The notes under the pieces were generated by a model. That model was not told where the DNA came from and did not search any database. It saw nothing but the letters and a program-made list of their open reading frames with translations. This document shows positions 61,593 to 64,000 of a stretch of 64,000 nucleotides of DNA, in pieces (positions within the stretch are counted from its first letter, which is position 1; each line of letters starts with the position of its first letter). Both the position numbers and the translations under genes were made by a program. Origin of the DNA: Sphingopyxis sp. TUF1. Lineage in GTDB: Bacteria > Pseudomonadota > Alphaproteobacteria > Sphingomonadales > Sphingomonadaceae. Location of the stretch: contig NZ_CP144683.1 of assembly GCF_036687315.1 (NCBI RefSeq), forward strand, positions 2,302,001-2,366,000, written 5' to 3'.

Positions 61593-61728
61593 TCCTCCCT
61601 GTGGCCGAAGGCCATGGGGAGGGGGACCGCGCCCGCAGGGCGTGGTGGAGGGGCCGCGACGGTAGCGCCAAAGCCCCTCCGTCAGCGCTTCGCGCTGCCA
61701 CCCCCCAATGGCTTCGCCACAGGGAGGA
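61593..61728. repeat. Repeat family C, copy 3
   Basis: Copy between pyrD and the transpeptidase gene, starting two bases after the pyrD stop. Ends TCCTCCCTGTGGCCGAAGGC and TGGCTTCGCCACAGGGAGGA are inverted; the inner blocks match the copies at 36540 and 49718. Confidence 0.88.
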
Positions 61729-61774
61729 CGGGTTACACTTGCACTCGCCTCAAGCCCGCGCCAATGTCGCGCCT

Positions 61775-63466
61775 ATGCTGAACCGTCTTCTCGCGCTCGT
61801 CGCATTCGTCGCCCTCGCTTGTCCCACCCTCGCTGCCGCGCAAGGCGTCACCTCCTCCGCCGATCCGCGCGCGACCGAGGCGGGGCGCGCGATTCTGCAT
61901 CAGGGCGGCAGCGCCGCCGACGCCGCTGTCGCGATGGTTGCGGTGCTGACGCTGGTCGAACCGCAGTCGAGCGGTATCGGTGGCGGCGGCTTCATGCTCC
62001 ATCACAGCGCGAGCGACGGCAGCATATCGACGATCGATGGGCGCGAAAAGGCGCCGGCGTCGGCGAAACCCGATCGCTTTCTTGGCGCCGACGGCAAGCC
62101 CCGCGACTATTCGGACGCCATTCCTGGCGGGCTGTCGGTTGGCGTGCCCGGAAATATGCGCCTGATGGAAATGGCGCACAAGAAATGGGGCAAACTGGAA
62201 TGGGCGGCATTGTTTCAGCCCGCGATCAAACTGGCCGAGGATGGTTTTGAGGTTACGCCGGTCCTCCACAACTGGTTGACGCGGTTCGAGTCCGTCTGGA
62301 AGGATTTTCCCGATGCGCGCGCGATCTATTATGTCGACGGCAAGCCTGCGCCGGTCGGCACGCGAATCCGGAATCCGGCCTATGCCGCGCTGCTCCGCGA
62401 AATCGCCGCGCGCGGGCCCGATGCCTTTTACAGCGGCGCGAATGCGCGCGCGATAAGCGATGCGGTGGCAAGGTCGGCGCGCAATCCCGCGACGCTGACG
62501 CCGAGGGATATCGCATCCTATCAGGCAAAGGAACGCCCTGCGGTCTGCACGACCTATCGCATTTACAAGGTTTGCGGCATGGGACCGCCCTCGTCGGGGG
62601 CGACCACGGTTTTTGGCATCCTGGGGATGCTCGAAGGCTGGGATATGAAGGCGATGGGCAAGGACAATCCGATGAGCTGGCACTTGCTCGCGGAAGCAAT
62701 GCAGTTGTCCTACGCCGATCGCGCCGCCTATCTGGGCGATGGTGATTTCGTCGATGTGCCGGTCGCGGGCCTGCTCGACAAAAACTATCTCGCCGAACGC
62801 CGTGACCTGATCTCGCCCTATGGCGCCGCGGGACGCTACGAACCCGGCACCCCGCCCGGTGCGAAGCCACGCGCCGCCGCGCCGCCGGTCGCCGAACAGG
62901 GGACGACGCATTTCGTCGCGTCCGACGCCGCGGGTAATCTCGTCTCGATGACCTCCACCATTGAAAGCATCTTCGGCAGTCACCTGATCGCCAATGGCTA
63001 TTTCCTCAATAACGAGCTCACCGATTTCGATCTCGCGCCGACGCAGGACGGCGTGCCCACGGCAAACCGCGTCCAGGCGGGCAAGCGGCCGCTGTCGTCG
63101 ATGTCGCCAACGATCGTCTATGGCCCCGACGGCAAGGTCGTGCTCGCGGTCGGCTCGGCGGGGGGCAAGCGGATCATCATGCATGTGACGAAGACGCTGA
63201 TCGGTGTGCTCGACTGGGGGCTCGACGCGAAGGAAGCGATCGCGCTCCCCAACCTCTTTTTCGGCCGCGAGGGTGTGTTGATCGAGAATAACGAAGCGGG
63301 GAAAGCGATCGCCGCAAAAATGCAGCCCTTCGGTTACAGCTTCACCCCCACCGACCTCGGCTCGAAACTCAATGCGATCGAACGCACGGCGGAGGGAATG
63401 CGCGGCGCCGCCGATCCGCGTGGCCCCGGTAGCTCGGCGGTCGATGGTGCGCCGCCGCAGGGGTGA
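61775..63466 (+). CDS. ggt: Gamma-glutamyltranspeptidase
   Basis: A 563-residue Ntn-hydrolase that cleaves gamma-glutamyl bonds such as in glutathione. The signal peptide MLNRLLALVAFVALACPTLA points to the periplasm. The precursor is cut before the nucleophile Thr377 in EQGTTHFVAS, giving two subunits. Other marks are SSGIGGGGFMLHH, PSSGATTVFGIL and the glycine pair in AVGSAGGKRIIMH. The ATG before LNRLLALV was chosen; the frame upstream is made of repeat-derived sequence. Confidence 0.96.
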   Translation: MLNRLLALVAFVALACPTLAAAQGVTSSADPRATEAGRAILHQGGSAADAAVAMVAVLTLVEPQSSGIGGGGFMLHHSASDGSISTIDGREKAPASAKPDRFLGADGKPRDYSDAIPGGLSVGVPGNMRLMEMAHKKWGKLEWAALFQPAIKLAEDGFEVTPVLHNWLTRFESVWKDFPDARAIYYVDGKPAPVGTRIRNPAYAALLREIAARGPDAFYSGANARAISDAVARSARNPATLTPRDIASYQAKERPAVCTTYRIYKVCGMGPPSSGATTVFGILGMLEGWDMKAMGKDNPMSWHLLAEAMQLSYADRAAYLGDGDFVDVPVAGLLDKNYLAERRDLISPYGAAGRYEPGTPPGAKPRAAAPPVAEQGTTHFVASDAAGNLVSMTSTIESIFGSHLIANGYFLNNELTDFDLAPTQDGVPTANRVQAGKRPLSSMSPTIVYGPDGKVVLAVGSAGGKRIIMHVTKTLIGVLDWGLDAKEAIALPNLFFGREGVLIENNEAGKAIAAKMQPFGYSFTPTDLGSKLNAIERTAEGMRGAADPRGPGSSAVDGAPPQG

Positions 63467-63481
63467 ATGCGCTGATCTTTC

Positions 63482-63525
63482 TATCTCGTCATTGCTAGGG
63501 CCGAAGGCCCGTGGCAATCCAGAGC
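63482..63525. repeat. Partial short repeat (CGTCATTGC family)
   Basis: CGTCATTGCTAGGGCCGAAG and CCGTGGCAATCCAGAGCGG resemble one arm of the element at 22804-22898. The gap to the next gene is about 130 bases and holds nothing else recognised. Confidence 0.5.
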
Positions 63526-63594
63526 GGGCAAGGCCGCGCTGAATTTAATTGATAGATCAGAACAGAAAAAGCTTCCCCGGGAGAGAGAGGTAGA

Positions 63595-64000
63595 ATGAAG
63601 CTGGAAAACCCCCATCTCGACCATTTTCCCAGCCTGGTCGCGATGTTCTTCGATCGCGCGGCGCGGGGCGGCGACGATCCCTTTCTATGGCGCAAGGCCG
63701 ACCGCGCCTGGCAGGCGCTCAGCTGGCGCGAGGTCGCCGAGCAGGTTTCCGCGCTCGCGCACAATCTGCGCGAGCTCGGGCTGAAAGAGGGCGACCGGGT
63801 GGTGCTGGTGAGCGAAAACCGCCCCGAATGGTGCATCGCCGACCTCGGCATCATGGCGGCAGGGTGCATCACCGTTCCGACTTATACGACCAACACCGAA
63901 CGCGACCATCAGCACATCCTCGACAACAGCGGGGCCAAGGCGGTGATCGTCTCGACCGCCAAGCTCGCGCGCGCGTTGATGCCCGCGGTGATGCGCTCCG
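63595..64000 (+). CDS. AMP-dependent long-chain acyl-CoA synthetase, N-terminal part (runs off window end)
   Basis: The first 135 residues of an ANL-superfamily enzyme. The opening MKLENPHLDHFPSLVAMFFD, FLWRKADRAWQALSWREVAE and GDRVVLVSENRPEWCIADLG, then GIMAAGCITVPTYTTNTERD, match the N-terminal region of bacterial FAA1-type long-chain acyl-CoA synthetases. The catalytic P-loop lies beyond the window. A GGGAGAGAGAGG site precedes the ATG. It would activate fatty acids to CoA thioesters. Confidence 0.9.
   Translation, partial: MKLENPHLDHFPSLVAMFFDRAARGGDDPFLWRKADRAWQALSWREVAEQVSALAHNLRELGLKEGDRVVLVSENRPEWCIADLGIMAAGCITVPTYTTNTERDHQHILDNSGAKAVIVSTAKLARALMPAVMRS

Overview
The window looks like chromosomal DNA of a high-GC alphaproteobacterium of the sphingomonad type, with Sphingopyxis or a close relative as the best guess. 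The evidence is the TonB-dependent receptors, the Suf-type iron-sulfur operon led by an Rrf2 regulator, the mfd/sdhE/recG arrangement, a DOMON-like protein, and many short palindromic repeats between genes. All assignments come from reading the translated sequence; no database search was run.

Region 1 (1-4652) holds the start of a TonB-dependent receptor and a divergent run of an exported amidohydrolase, an ALDH7-type semialdehyde dehydrogenase and a TPR-like exported protein. Region 2 (4770-19252) is the most interesting part. It is a catabolic cluster of a tandem CaiB/BaiF CoA-transferase, a TonB-dependent receptor, two phytanoyl-CoA-dioxygenase-like enzymes, an acyl-CoA ligase, a single-chain biotin-dependent acyl-CoA carboxylase, an SCP2-like protein, a GPH/MFS transporter and a TetR-type regulator. 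Four copies of one palindrome (GGTAACnnGTTACC) sit in its four promoter regions, which marks it as one regulon. It ends at a tRNA-Asn gene whose 3' end points into the cluster. The likely role is uptake, CoA activation, alpha-hydroxylation and carboxylation of an unknown, perhaps beta-branched, carboxylic acid.

Region 3 (19566-32875) is mostly housekeeping: tRNA-Asn, nadK, moaA, an EAL phosphodiesterase, mfd, sdhE, recG, a PilZ protein and tyrS, followed by a GIY-YIG nuclease, a DOMON-like protein and NamZ. Region 4 (32999-42701) has a Tat-exported M24 peptidase, an Amj-type lipid II flippase, a CoxE-like VWA protein, phzF-pdxH, a DnaJ-like chaperone, a YihY protein, fabI, a GNAT and aroC. 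Region 5 (42703-50645) has three anion/dicarboxylate transporters in a row, a tyrosine/glycine-rich lipoprotein, a cytochrome P450 and an extensin-like protein.

Region 6 (50646-56995) is the suf operon on the minus strand (rrf2, sufB, an unidentified small gene, sufC, sufD, sufS, sufT, sufA) with a perfect 17-bp palindrome upstream of the regulator. Region 7 (57639-64000) has an AraC regulator, a DUF885 lipoprotein, pyrD, gamma-glutamyltranspeptidase and the start of an AMP-dependent acyl-CoA synthetase.

Several families of palindromic repeats are scattered through the window. Some lie inside genes and are translated: one is inside Mfd, one forms an N-terminal extension of SufS, and repeat-derived tails end the Rrf2 regulator and the GIY-YIG nuclease. 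No CRISPR array, rRNA, integrase or transposase was seen.
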